Shown one piece after another: positions 8,677 through 17,101 of a stretch of DNA of 64,000 nt. The notes beneath the pieces are model-generated. The model was not told the DNA's origin. It made no database searches and saw nothing but the letters and a program-made list of their open reading frames with translations. Every line of letters begins with the position of its first letter. Within the stretch, counting starts at the first letter, position 1. Location: assembly GCF_011777495.1 (NCBI RefSeq), contig NZ_JAATJS010000001.1:496001-560000 (forward strand), given 5' to 3'. Both the position numbers and the translations under genes were made by a program. This stretch comes from Microvirga terricola. GTDB taxonomy: Bacteria > Pseudomonadota > Alphaproteobacteria > Rhizobiales > Beijerinckiaceae.

Positions 8677-9327
8677 TTAATGTCCAGCCGAAGTCCCATG
8701 CGCCGCGCTCACCTCTGTGAGAACGAGGCGGGACTTCAAAGTGTTGAGCGAGCGGTCCAGGGGACGAATCTCGCCGTCAGTGATGAGCAGGGGCTGGTTG
8801 CCGCTGTCGTCAGTTTCGAACGCAATGCTTTCGCCGTTGTCATAAGTGAAACAGATCCGGCGATCCGCTTCCGCGAAGACGCGTTCGACTTCCTCCTCTC
8901 CGTCGTCGAATGAGACAAGTTCGGAGAAAATCTCGATTTTGGCGAGCCTACGAAAGCCGCCAGAAAAAGTTACGATCGCAGTGCCGCCCTTTCGGACATA
9001 GCCTTTCAGTTTCGGCCTCCATTCATAGCAGTTCTTAAACAGCCCGATGGGAAGCCGGGAGAGAATCCTGATTTCGCGAATGGCCCAGGATCGACGCTGC
9101 TTCTCGCGGCCGACGATGCCGCAAAGATAGAGAAACTGCTGCTGCCACGGACGTTCGCGCTCAGGAAAGTGCTCAATGATGACGCCCTGAGCGTCGAAAA
9201 GTGAATTCAGGAAGACCCGTCCGTCCGGAACGTTGAATCGCACGAAACGTCCCATGAGCGAAGCCAGCAAAGCCTCGCTGTTCGGTGACAGCCTCACGGG
9301 AGGATCGAGCACCGCCACGCTGGTCAC
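8677..9327 (-). CDS. Conserved-context protein of unknown function between chorismate mutase and rpsP
   Basis: I place the start at the GTG at 9327, which overlaps the chorismate mutase stop (GTGA), giving 216 residues; the open frame to 9531 lies inside the mutase gene. There is no signal peptide or membrane segment. The protein is mixed alpha/beta with repeated aromatic and charged stretches ([60 protein letters not shown]). I recognise no domain. The tight overlaps suggest co-expression with chorismate mutase and rpsP. Codon use looks like its neighbours, so it is probably a real gene. Confidence 0.65.
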   Translation of the reverse strand: MTSVAVLDPPVRLSPNSEALLASLMGRFVRFNVPDGRVFLNSLFDAQGVIIEHFPERERPWQQQFLYLCGIVGREKQRRSWAIREIRILSRLPIGLFKNCYEWRPKLKGYVRKGGTAIVTFSGGFRRLAKIEIFSELVSFDDGEEEVERVFAEADRRICFTYDNGESIAFETDDSGNQPLLITDGEIRPLDRSLNTLKSRLVLTEVSAAHGTSAGH

Positions 9328-9644
9328 TGGCTTTGGCCTCCGGCGCCAATGGCTTCGTGATGGCGGATGACTTCCTTGACGATGAAGGTCAGGAATTTTT
9401 CTGCGAAGTCGGGATCGAGCTTCGCGGTTTCGGCGAGAGAGCGCAGTCGCTTGACTTGCGCCGCCTCGCGGATCGGATCGGACGGAGGCAGGCTGTATTT
9501 CGCCTTGTGCTCTCCGACCTGCTGCGTGCACTTGAAACGCTCTGCCAGCGTGTGAATGAGCACGGCATCGAGATTGTCGATGGAATCGCGCAGGCGCTGC
9601 AACTCATCGCTCACCACAGGATTTGGCTGCATCGCGGCTGACAT
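9324..9644 (-). CDS. Chorismate mutase, AroQ class
   Basis: This 106-residue all-helical protein matches the monofunctional AroQ fold, which converts chorismate to prephenate for phenylalanine and tyrosine synthesis. The typical first helix (LQRLRDSIDNLDAVLIHTLA) carries the active-site Arg, followed by a Lys near KAKYSLPPSDPIREAAQVKR and a C-terminal helix (FAEKFLTFIVKEVIRHHEAI). It begins five bases after the ffh stop and overlaps the next gene by four bases, so it is part of the ffh transcript. The position between ffh and rpsP is usual in Hyphomicrobiales. Confidence 0.92.
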   Translation of the reverse strand: MSAAMQPNPVVSDELQRLRDSIDNLDAVLIHTLAERFKCTQQVGEHKAKYSLPPSDPIREAAQVKRLRSLAETAKLDPDFAEKFLTFIVKEVIRHHEAIGAGGQSQ

Positions 9645-9649
9645 CGGCG

Positions 9650-11194
9650 TTACTTCTTTTTCCCGAACGGGAAGCCGCCGAGCCCCGGCAATCCGGGGAT
9701 CTTCGGTCCGCCAAGGCCAGGAAGCCCGGGCACGCCTTTCGGCATGGGCGGCAGACCGCCGCCAGTGCCGGGGAATTCGGGCAGCTTGCCGCCCATCTGC
9801 TTCTGCAGCGCTTCAATCTGCTCCGGCGTCGGCTGGGGCATGCCGCCGCCCATGCCAAACATCTTTCCGAGCGCACCGGCCATCCCCTTGCCTTTGCCGC
9901 CGCCCATCATCTTCATGACGTCGGCCATCTGGCGGTGCATTTTCAGGAGCTTGTTGATGTCCTCGACCTTCATGCCGGAACCCGCCGCGATGCGCTTTTT
10001 GCGCGACGCTTTCAGGATGTCCGGGTTGCGGCGCTCGGCGGGCGTCATGGAATCGATGATCGCGCGCTGACGCTTGATGACCTTGTCGTCGAGATTGGCG
10101 TTTTCGAGCTGCGACTTCATCTTGGCGATGCCGGGCAACATGCCGAGCATGCCGCCGATGCCGCCGATCTTTTCCATCTGGGACAGCTGGTCGCGCAGGT
10201 CCTCCAGATCGAACTTGCCCTTGCGCATCTTTTCAGCGATGCGCAGCGCCTTCTCCTGGTCGATATGTTCCGCCGCCTTCTCGACGAGCGAGACGATGTC
10301 GCCCATGCCGAGGATGCGGCTGGAGACGCGCGAGGGATGAAACTCCTCCAGCGCATCGACCTTTTCGCCCGTACCGATCAGCTTGATAGGCTTGCCAGTG
10401 ACGGCGCGCATCGAAAGAGCAGCACCACCACGCGCGTCGCCGTCCATGCGGGTCAGCACGATGCCGGTGACGCCGAGGCGCTCATCGAACGCGCGCGCGG
10501 TGTTGACCGCGTCCTGACCGGTGAGCGCATCGGCGACGAGCAGCACCTCATGCGGATCGGTCGCGGCCTTCACATCGGCCGCCTCGATCATCAGGCCTTC
10601 ATCGACCGTGACGCGGCCCGCCGTGTCGAGCATGACGACGTCGTAGCCACCGAGGCGAGCCGCCTCCATGGCACGCCGCGCGATCTGCACCGCCGACTGG
10701 CCGGCAACGATGGGGAGCGTATCGACGCCGACCTGCTTGCCGAGAACCGCGAGCTGCTCCATCGCCGCCGGGCGGCGGGTGTCGAGGGAGGCGAGCAGAA
10801 CCTTGCGCTTTTCGCGATCGGTGAGGCGCTTGGCGATCTTGGCCGTGGTCGTCGTCTTACCCGAGCCCTGGAGGCCGACCATGAGAATGGCGACCGGCGG
10901 GGCGGCGTTGAGATCAATGATTTCCGCATCCGCGCCCAGCATCTCGACGAGCTGGTCATGGACGATCTTGACGACCTGCTGGCCGGGCGAAACCGACTTG
11001 ATGACCTCGGCACCGACCGCGCGGGCGCGCACCTTGTCGGTGAACGAGCGCACCACTTCGAGCGCGACGTCCGCTTCCAAAAGTGCGCGGCGAACCTCGC
11101 GCAAAGCTGCGTTGACATCCTCCTCGGTGAGCGCGCCGCGGCGCGTCAGCGTGTTGAGGATGCCGGATAGCTTTTCGGAAAGGCCGTCGAACAT
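9650..11194 (-). CDS. ffh: Signal recognition particle protein (SRP54 GTPase)
   Basis: Ffh binds signal sequences of nascent membrane proteins together with 4.5S RNA and docks with FtsY. The 514-residue protein has the N domain, then the G domain with GLQGSGKTTTTAKIAK (P loop near residue 108), DTAGRV and TRMDGDARGG, and then the Met-rich M domain (MEKIGGIGGMLGMLPGIAKM and RKKRIAAGSGM). The tail is a long Gly/Pro/Met repeat (GLPGLGGPKIPGLPGLGG) ending FPFGKKK. No 4.5S RNA gene was recognised nearby. It is the first large gene of the minus-strand block, four bases after a small zinc-ribbon-like gene. Confidence 0.97.
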   Translation of the reverse strand: MFDGLSEKLSGILNTLTRRGALTEEDVNAALREVRRALLEADVALEVVRSFTDKVRARAVGAEVIKSVSPGQQVVKIVHDQLVEMLGADAEIIDLNAAPPVAILMVGLQGSGKTTTTAKIAKRLTDREKRKVLLASLDTRRPAAMEQLAVLGKQVGVDTLPIVAGQSAVQIARRAMEAARLGGYDVVMLDTAGRVTVDEGLMIEAADVKAATDPHEVLLVADALTGQDAVNTARAFDERLGVTGIVLTRMDGDARGGAALSMRAVTGKPIKLIGTGEKVDALEEFHPSRVSSRILGMGDIVSLVEKAAEHIDQEKALRIAEKMRKGKFDLEDLRDQLSQMEKIGGIGGMLGMLPGIAKMKSQLENANLDDKVIKRQRAIIDSMTPAERRNPDILKASRKKRIAAGSGMKVEDINKLLKMHRQMADVMKMMGGGKGKGMAGALGKMFGMGGGMPQPTPEQIEALQKQMGGKLPEFPGTGGGLPPMPKGVPGLPGLGGPKIPGLPGLGGFPFGKKK

Positions 11195-11197
11195 GGA

Positions 11198-11410
11198 TCA
11201 CTCACCGTTCTGGGCAGTATCTGCCCGGCGCGACTGGAGCGCGTTCTCGAAATGGCGGATCGCCGCCTCGAACTTGTCGCGGCAGCCCGGATTGCAGAAG
11301 CCGACCACTGCGCCGTTATAGAGGGTGAGCGAGTCCGCCGCGATCGGCTTCCCCGACCACGGGCAGGTCTCGTTGACCGCGTCCTCGATGCGCAATGCGT
11401 CCTTCGACAT
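11198..11410 (-). CDS. Small YHS-like cysteine protein
   Basis: The ATG at 11410 (MSKDALRIEDAVNETCPWSG) is preceded by aaggatgag and gives 70 residues; a longer frame to 11452 runs into a palindromic repeat. The sequence ETCPWSGKPIAADSLTLYNG followed by GFCNPGCRDKFEAAIRHFE resembles YHS/TRASH-type metal-binding domains, with Cys-Pro at the start and C-x-x-x-C later. Homologues in Hyphomicrobiales are, as I recall, sometimes labelled glutathione S-transferase, which the sequence does not support. Metal binding is inferred. It lies four bases upstream of ffh. Confidence 0.7.
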   Translation of the reverse strand: MSKDALRIEDAVNETCPWSGKPIAADSLTLYNGAVVGFCNPGCRDKFEAAIRHFENALQSRRADTAQNGE

Positions 11411-11425
11411 CCACTCATCCTTTTT

Positions 11426-11457
11426 CGTCACGCCCGGGACGGGCCCGGCCATGACGG
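11426..11457. repeat. Dispersed intergenic palindrome (cgtcacgcccggg...cccggccatgacg)
   Basis: An imperfect inverted repeat joins cgtcacgcccggga with cgggcccggccatgacg. This is a common type of intergenic palindrome in Hyphomicrobiales and related orders, from recollection. It lies directly upstream of the ribosome-binding site of the small gene ending at 11410. The rest of 11458-11682 shows only a GC-rich stretch without a recognisable RNA. Confidence 0.55.
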
Positions 11458-11682
11458 GCGAGAAAGCCCCAAAGAGAAACGCGCCCGAGGGCGCATCGCG
11501 CTGTCGGACGTTGACCTCCAGCCTCTCGGGCTGGTCGGCGGCTCAAAGGGCTCGCTCTACAGATTTAGGGACTGTGGATTAAGGCCAAAAGGTTACAGAG
11601 TCAAGGAAGAGGACCCTTGCCGGCCTTGCGTCCGCTTGCGCGGCACGCCACCTGCAAGGGACACGGGCTGAACGCATCCCTC

Positions 11683-12702
11683 ATGAAGCAGAAAATTTTC
11701 AAAACTCTTCGCCGCTCCCAACCGCGCAACCCCTATTACCAGGGTCCCGCCTCGGATCATTTCGATGGCGTCCGGTTCTTCTCGCCCGTGCAGGCGGTGG
11801 ACAAGCGGCCGGGAGACGTTTTGCGCTGGCAAAAGGAGCGCAAACCCACGCCCTGGCCTCAAAGCTTTCCAAGCCCGTTTCAGGACAAGCCCCCGGCCAC
11901 GGTGCCCGGCCTGCGCAGCGTGCTGATCGGCCACGCCTCGTTCCTGATCCAGGTGGCGGGGCTCAACATCTTGACCGACCCGGTCTTTTCCGAGCGTGCG
12001 AGCCCCCTCGCCTTCGCCGGTCCGAAGCGGGTCAATTCGCCCGGCATCGCGCTAAAAGATCTGCCGCCGATCCATGCGGTGCTGATTACGCATAACCACT
12101 ACGACCACCTCAACCTCAAGGCGCTCGGGCGGATCTGGCGGGAGCATCGCCCGCGCCTCATCGCGCCGCTCGGAAACGGCACGATCATTCGGAGCTGGTA
12201 TCCGGAAATGGACGTCGAGAGCGGCGATTGGGGCGAGGGTATCGACCTCGGAAACGGCGTCAGCGTCCATTTCACCCCGGCCTACCACTGGTCCGCGCGG
12301 GGCGTGCGCGACCGGCGCATGGCCCTGTGGTGCGCCTATGTGCTGACCACGCCCTCAGGCGTCATCTATCACGTCGGCGATACGGGCTTTGGCGACGGCA
12401 AGATTTTTCACGACGTCCGCGAGCGCTTCGGCGCGCCCCGCCTCGCGCATCTGCCCATCGGCGCTTACGAGCTGCGCTGGTTCATGGCGCCGCAGCACAT
12501 GAATCCCGAGGATGCGGTCAAAGCGTTCCGCCTGCTCGGCGCGGAACAGGCGCTCGGCCACCATTGGGGTACCTTCCGCCTGACCGACGAGGGCGTCCAC
12601 GAGCCGCCGCAGGCGCTGGCAGAGGCGCTGCGGCAGGCCGAAATTTTACATGAGCGGTTCAGAGCCTTGCGGCCGGGCGAGGCTTTTGAGCCTCACCTTT
12701 AA
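11683..12702 (+). CDS. Metallo-beta-lactamase-fold hydrolase, NAPE-PLD-like
   Basis: This 339-residue protein shows the zinc motif THNHYDHLN (H-x-H-x-D-H), a following GDTGFGDG and a late GHHWGTF, all typical of the metallo-beta-lactamase superfamily. The N-terminal NPYYQGPASDHFDGVRFF and the DPVFSERASP segment point to the branch related to N-acyl-phosphatidylethanolamine phospholipase D and RomA. The substrate in bacteria is uncertain; a phosphodiester or lipid is plausible. I start at the ATG at 11683 (MKQKIFKTLRR). A TTG at 11617 behind aaggaagagg is an alternative that adds 22 unconserved residues. It converges on the next gene with a 3-base gap. Confidence 0.85.
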   Translation: MKQKIFKTLRRSQPRNPYYQGPASDHFDGVRFFSPVQAVDKRPGDVLRWQKERKPTPWPQSFPSPFQDKPPATVPGLRSVLIGHASFLIQVAGLNILTDPVFSERASPLAFAGPKRVNSPGIALKDLPPIHAVLITHNHYDHLNLKALGRIWREHRPRLIAPLGNGTIIRSWYPEMDVESGDWGEGIDLGNGVSVHFTPAYHWSARGVRDRRMALWCAYVLTTPSGVIYHVGDTGFGDGKIFHDVRERFGAPRLAHLPIGAYELRWFMAPQHMNPEDAVKAFRLLGAEQALGHHWGTFRLTDEGVHEPPQALAEALRQAEILHERFRALRPGEAFEPHL

Positions 12703-12705
12703 GGC

Positions 12706-13608
12706 TCACTTGGGCTGAACGTAGATGTTCACTTCGAGATTGGTGTCCGCCGAATCCGTCAGGTCGGAGACGTATTCCTCGACGAAAGCATCCTTCGACT
12801 CGATGTCCTTGGCGTCGAGATAAGCTGTGATCGTCTCGTAGGTGCCGTCGATCTCGTCGTAGGCGTCCTTGTGCACGAAGCGGAAGGCCTTGCCCTCCGG
12901 CGTCTTGCCGAACTTGATCTCGGGCGTCAGCTCCGTCTTGCCCTCAGGGACCGATGCCAGCGGGATCATCGCCTCGAAGCGAAAGCCCTTGTCGTCCGTG
13001 TGAGCGAAGACGGTCACCGGACGTCCGGCGGGGGCGATGCCCGCCTTCTTCAACTCATCCTCGATCTTGCGGAAGGCATTTTTCAGGGTTTTGAACCCGT
13101 CATCCCAGGTCGTCGTGCCGGAAAAAACCGCCGTCGGCTTCGTCACGAGCACGCCCTCTTCCACATTTGTCGGGTCGCCGGCACCCGGGAACAGGGTCGA
13201 GCGCGCCGTCTGCTGGGCAGGCGCCGGAGTTGGCTGCGCGGGCGAGGCTGGAGCAGGCGTGGGCGCAGGCTGTGCCGTTGTGGGCGATTGCGGCTCAGCC
13301 GGCGTCGCGGGCGCAGGAGCGGAAGCGGCTGGCGCGGGTGTGCTTGAAGGCGGCACCTCGGCAGCGGGCGCAGGCACCGGGGTCGCCTGAGGTGCCGGGC
13401 TCGCGGGAGCAGGCTCTGTCGGAACGGGTGCCGATGCGCTGGCGGGCGGGGTCGTGGAAACAGGAGGAACCGGGGCGGGCGCGGGCGTTGCGGCGGGGGC
13501 CTGAGCGGACGGCGCAGGCGCGCTGTCCGTCGCCGGAGGTGTCTGCGCGAAACTCAAACCCGCTCCCAGAACCAGGCTCAATCCAATAGTGACGAAGCGA
13601 AGCCGCAT
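12706..13608 (-). CDS. Secreted GyrI-like effector-binding domain protein with Pro/Ala linker
   Basis: This 300-residue protein starts with a signal peptide (MRLRFVTIGLSLVLGAGLSF, cut near AQT). Residues about 25-140 are almost only Pro, Ala, Ser and Thr, an extended periplasmic linker. The C-terminal 150 residues (TWDDGFKTLKNAFRKIEDEL, GKAFRFVHKDAYDEIDGTYE, LEVNIYVQPK) look like the GyrI-like/SOUL effector-binding fold usually joined to AraC or MerR regulators, here exported instead. The ligand is unknown. The start is ATG 13608; a GTG two codons earlier is possible. The linker could place the binding domain away from the membrane or across the peptidoglycan. Confidence 0.7.
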   Translation of the reverse strand: MRLRFVTIGLSLVLGAGLSFAQTPPATDSAPAPSAQAPAATPAPAPVPPVSTTPPASASAPVPTEPAPASPAPQATPVPAPAAEVPPSSTPAPAASAPAPATPAEPQSPTTAQPAPTPAPASPAQPTPAPAQQTARSTLFPGAGDPTNVEEGVLVTKPTAVFSGTTTWDDGFKTLKNAFRKIEDELKKAGIAPAGRPVTVFAHTDDKGFRFEAMIPLASVPEGKTELTPEIKFGKTPEGKAFRFVHKDAYDEIDGTYETITAYLDAKDIESKDAFVEEYVSDLTDSADTNLEVNIYVQPK

Positions 13609-13756
13609 GGACACGAGTCCCCGATCTGGCGTGGAAGATTCGTCCTTAGCATAAAGACGTTCCTGCCGGATCGCGAGACAATCCTCCGGATATGCTCAAC
13701 AGAGGCAGGAGGACGGCCCAGCCATGAAACACTGGGGCCGCCCCTGGCTTTCGCCT

Positions 13757-14068
13757 TTAGTTAATCGCGCCGAGCGGCATCCAGAGGCAGGAGGCCGCAC
13801 CCGCCGCCTTGACGCAGACGAGGCCGTCGTCGATCGACAGGTCCTCCATTGTGACCTTCGTATCTTTCTTGAGCGCCGTGCACTCACCGCTCGCGGCCTT
13901 TTCCTTGGTAAAGCGATCGAGTCCGGCCTTGTCTCCATCGGAGAGAAGCTTGAAGGCCTGAACGGCAGTCGCCTTCGACTGGCAGGCGGTGGCGGGCATC
14001 CAGACGGTCTCGGCCTGGGCCGAGGTGGCAATGACGAGGAGGGCAAAAGCCGGGAGAATTGATTTCAT
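13757..14068 (-). CDS. Small secreted protein, unknown function
   Basis: This 103-residue protein begins with a signal peptide (MKSILPAFALLVIATSAQAE, cleavage predicted at AQA/ET). The mature part holds four Cys (ATACQSK, SGECTAL, LVCVKA, ASCLWM), an even number that could form two disulfides in the periplasm. The ribosome-binding site ggaagtgag precedes ATG 14068. It is divergent from dapF, with about 160 bases between. No family is recognised. Confidence 0.65.
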   Translation of the reverse strand: MKSILPAFALLVIATSAQAETVWMPATACQSKATAVQAFKLLSDGDKAGLDRFTKEKAASGECTALKKDTKVTMEDLSIDDGLVCVKAAGAASCLWMPLGAIN

Positions 14069-14229
14069 CGGAATAACTCACTTCCAGAGGTTTGAAATGC
14101 GATAGCATAACTCTCTTAACCGATTCTCACCCGGTGGCGAGTGGGGATAAGGACCTGAGCCCGATCCCGTTGCCGCAGGAATTGGGAATTCCTCTCGCGA
14201 TTTCTGGCGATTTCCGCCATATACGGCCC

Positions 14230-15114
14230 ATGAGCGCCCTCGCGAACCGCCGTTTTCTGAAGATGAACGGTCTCGGCAATGAGATCACCGTGCTGGACCT
14301 GCGCGGCACGCCGCTGCGTGTGAGCGCCGCGGAAGCGCGCGCCATCGCCGCCGATCCGCGCTCGCGCTTCGACCAGCTGATGGTGCTGCACGATCCCGTC
14401 ACGCCCGGCACCGACGCCTATATGCGCATCTACAACACCGACGGCTCGGAATCCGGGGCCTGCGGCAACGGCACCCGCTGTGTCGCCTGGGCGATGACGG
14501 CGGACTCTGAAATGCGAGGGACTAAGACCGGCGGGCTGATGCTCGAGACCAAGGCCGGGCTGTTGCCTGTCGAACAGGTGTCCGAGACCGTGTTCACCGT
14601 CGATATGGGCGCGCCGCGTTTTGCCTGGAACGAGATTCCTTTGCGCGATCCGCAACCGGACACGCGCGAAATCGATATCGTCACGCGCCTGCCCGATGCG
14701 CCCGAACTGCAAAAGCCCTCGGCCGTCAGCATGGGCAATCCGCACGTCATCTTCTTCGTGAAGGATGCGGCGGCCTATGATCTGCCGCGCATCGGCCCGA
14801 TCCTCGAACATGATGCCATGCTGCCGGAGCGGGCCAATATCTCGCTCGCCCAGGTGCTCAAGCCGGATCACATCCTGCTGCACGTGTGGGAGCGCGGCGC
14901 AGGACAGACGCGCGCCTGCGGCTCCGCCGCCTGCGCCACGCTTGTCGCGGCCTCCCGCAAGGGTCTGACCGGCCGCAAGGCCACAATCTCGCTGCCCGGC
15001 GGCGATCTTTTGATCGAATGGCGCGAGAGTGACGGCCACGTGCTTATGACCGGGCCGACGGAACTGGAGCACGAGGGCACCTTTTCGCCTGCCCTCTTTG
15101 CCGGCGCGGCCTGA
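14230..15114 (+). CDS. dapF: Diaminopimelate epimerase
   Basis: DapF interconverts LL- and meso-diaminopimelate for lysine and peptidoglycan synthesis without a cofactor, using two cysteines. Both are present: Cys78 in [10 protein letters not shown] and Cys230 in RACGSAACA. The 294-residue length and [16 protein letters not shown] start are typical. The ATG at 14230 is chosen; the frame is open from 14092, but that part is not family-like. The stop overlaps the mtaB start by one base (TGATG), so the two are co-translated, an order common in Hyphomicrobiales. Confidence 0.97.
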   Translation: MSALANRRFLKMNGLGNEITVLDLRGTPLRVSAAEARAIAADPRSRFDQLMVLHDPVTPGTDAYMRIYNTDGSESGACGNGTRCVAWAMTADSEMRGTKTGGLMLETKAGLLPVEQVSETVFTVDMGAPRFAWNEIPLRDPQPDTREIDIVTRLPDAPELQKPSAVSMGNPHVIFFVKDAAAYDLPRIGPILEHDAMLPERANISLAQVLKPDHILLHVWERGAGQTRACGSAACATLVAASRKGLTGRKATISLPGGDLLIEWRESDGHVLMTGPTELEHEGTFSPALFAGAA

Positions 15115-16358
15115 TGACGGTCGAGCTCGTCACCTTCGGCTGCCGTCTCAACATCGTCGAATCCGAGACGATGCGGCGTCATGCGGAAGAGGCGGGGTTG
15201 GGCGATGTCGTCATCGTCAACACCTGCGCGGTGACGGCGGAAGCGACACGGCAGGCACGCCAATCCATCCGCCGCATCGCGCGGGAAAAGCCGGACGCCC
15301 GCATCGTCGTCACCGGCTGCGCCGCGCAGGTGGACCCCAAAACCTTCGCGGCCATGCCGGAAGTGGCGCAGGTTCTCGGCAACGACGAGAAGATGAGGGC
15401 CGCGACCTGGTCGGGCCTGCGGGATTTCGGCACCGAAAAAATCCGCGTCAACGACATCATGGCGGTGAAGGAAACCGCGACGCATCTGTTGGACGGATTG
15501 CGCGGCCACACGCGCGCTTTCGTGCAGGTGCAGAACGGCTGCGACCACCGCTGCACCTTCTGCATCATCCCGTTCGGACGCGGCAATTCGCGCTCGGTTC
15601 CTATGGGGGCGGTGGTGGAGCAGGTGCGCACGCTTGTTGAACACGGCGCGCGCGAGGTGGTGCTGACCGGCGTCGATATCACGAGCTACGGCGCGGATCT
15701 TCCCGGCGCGCCGAAGCTCGGCGCGCTAGTCAAAAGCCTGTTACGCCACATTCCCGAACTCGAACGCCTGCGCATCTCATCCATCGATTCCGTCGAGGCC
15801 GATTACGACCTTTTGGACGCCATCGGCAACGACAATCGCCTCATGCCGCATCTGCATCTCTCGCTGCAGGCGGGGGACGACATGATCTTGAAGCGCATGA
15901 AGCGCCGTCACTTGCGCGAAGACGCCATCCGCTTCTGCGACGAGGTGAAAAAGCTTCGCCCGGACATGGTGTTCGGGGCCGACATCATAGCGGGCTTTCC
16001 AACCGAGACGGAGGAGATGTTTTCTCGCTCCCTCGACATCGTGGAGGAATGCGGCCTGACGCATCTCCACGTCTTCCCCTTCTCCCCGCGCCCCGACACC
16101 CCCGCCGCCCGCATGCCGCAGGTGGCTCGCGAGGTGGTGAAGGAGCGCGCGAAGCGCCTGCGTGAGCGTGGCGAGGCGGCGTTGCTGAATCACTTGCAAA
16201 ACGAAGTCGGCCAGCGCCGTCAGGTGCTGACCGAGCGCGGCAATGTGGGCCGTACGGAAGGTTTTACGCTGGTGCGCTTTTCATCACCCGTCGAGGCAGG
16301 TGAAATCCGCCCAGTGATTATTGCCGGGCATGACGGGCGGGATTTGGTGGCGGCTTAA
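15114..16358 (+). CDS. mtaB: tRNA-t6A37 methylthiotransferase (MtaB-type radical SAM enzyme)
   Basis: This 414-residue protein has the methylthiotransferase layout. The N-terminal domain carries Cys10, Cys38 and Cys69 for one 4Fe-4S cluster. The radical-SAM motif Cys143-x3-Cys147-x2-Cys150 (NGCDHRCTFCIIPFGRG) binds the second. Family members add a methylthio group to t6A at position 37 of tRNAs reading ANN codons. The GCRLN and VLTGVDITSYG motifs favour the MtaB subgroup over MiaB. It is coupled to dapF and converges on the rluA-type gene 15 bases downstream. Confidence 0.93.
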   Translation: MTVELVTFGCRLNIVESETMRRHAEEAGLGDVVIVNTCAVTAEATRQARQSIRRIAREKPDARIVVTGCAAQVDPKTFAAMPEVAQVLGNDEKMRAATWSGLRDFGTEKIRVNDIMAVKETATHLLDGLRGHTRAFVQVQNGCDHRCTFCIIPFGRGNSRSVPMGAVVEQVRTLVEHGAREVVLTGVDITSYGADLPGAPKLGALVKSLLRHIPELERLRISSIDSVEADYDLLDAIGNDNRLMPHLHLSLQAGDDMILKRMKRRHLREDAIRFCDEVKKLRPDMVFGADIIAGFPTETEEMFSRSLDIVEECGLTHLHVFPFSPRPDTPAARMPQVAREVVKERAKRLRERGEAALLNHLQNEVGQRRQVLTERGNVGRTEGFTLVRFSSPVEAGEIRPVIIAGHDGRDLVAA

Positions 16359-16373
16359 CTTTAAGCGCCCTGT

Positions 16374-17060
16374 TCACCCAAGCGGATCGATGCCGCAGGC
16401 TTGAACCTGCTCCCGCATATGCTCCGGCACCGGCGCCTGCACCGTGATCGGCGCTTTTTTCGGATAAAGCGGAACCGTCACGCTGCGGGCGTGCAGATGC
16501 AGGCCGGGGCCGCCGAAGCGCGGAGCGGTGCCGTAGATCGGGTCGCCCAAAATCGGGAAGCCGGAAGCGGCGCAATGGACGCGAAGCTGGTGCGTGCGGC
16601 CGGTGATGGGGCGCAGTTCGAGCAGGGCCAGGCCTTCAGACCGCCCCAAAACCCGCCACTTCGTCAACGAAGGTTGTCCTTTCGGATCGGCCTTCATCCA
16701 CCAGCCGCGATCCGGCGATTTAGGAGCGAGGGCCAAGTCGATCTCCCCCTCCCCGCTCTCCGGCCCGCCCTCGACGACGGCCCAATAGACCTTGTCGATC
16801 TCGTTTCGCTTGAACAACTCGTTCAACCGCGCGATGGCTTTGGCGTGGCGGCCGAGGATGAGACAGCCGGAGGTTTCCTTGTCGAGCCTGTGTGCGGCTT
16901 CCGGCCGCCGGGGCAGGCCGAAGCGTAAGCCATCAAGGTGGTGGGTCAGGGTTTCCCCGCCCTTGGGGCCGGGATGGACGGGCAAACCGGCAGGCTTGTC
17001 GATCACGAGCATCAGGGCATCGCGATAGAGCACCTTCGATACTATCTCTTCCGCATTCAT
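16374..17060 (-). CDS. RluA-family RNA pseudouridine synthase
   Basis: This 228-residue protein has the catalytic motif HRLDKETSGCLIL with Asp60, plus DKPAGLPVHPG and the late RPITGRTHQLRVH, all marks of the RluA family. These enzymes turn uridine into pseudouridine in tRNA or 23S rRNA; the exact target is not clear from sequence. It lacks an N-terminal S4 domain, as in RluA/TruC-like members. The ATG at 17060 (MNAEEIVSKVLYRD) is preferred, as a longer frame to 17285 overlaps ftsY. It is divergent from ftsY with about 41 bases between the starts. Confidence 0.9.
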   Translation of the reverse strand: MNAEEIVSKVLYRDALMLVIDKPAGLPVHPGPKGGETLTHHLDGLRFGLPRRPEAAHRLDKETSGCLILGRHAKAIARLNELFKRNEIDKVYWAVVEGGPESGEGEIDLALAPKSPDRGWWMKADPKGQPSLTKWRVLGRSEGLALLELRPITGRTHQLRVHCAASGFPILGDPIYGTAPRFGGPGLHLHARSVTVPLYPKKAPITVQAPVPEHMREQVQACGIDPLG

Positions 17061-17101
17061 GACGCCTCGGCTATCGAGGCTCACCCACCAATGCAAGAGG
17101 C

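Noticed and set aside
11411-11682. 4.5S SRP RNA gene near ffh
   Set aside because: The conserved loop ggtcaggtccggaaggaagc is not present; the region holds only a dispersed palindrome and GC-rich sequence.
13200-13560. Repetitive tract that could look like tandem repeats or a CRISPR
   Set aside because: It is low-complexity coding sequence for a Pro/Ala linker with no regular unit or spacer pattern.
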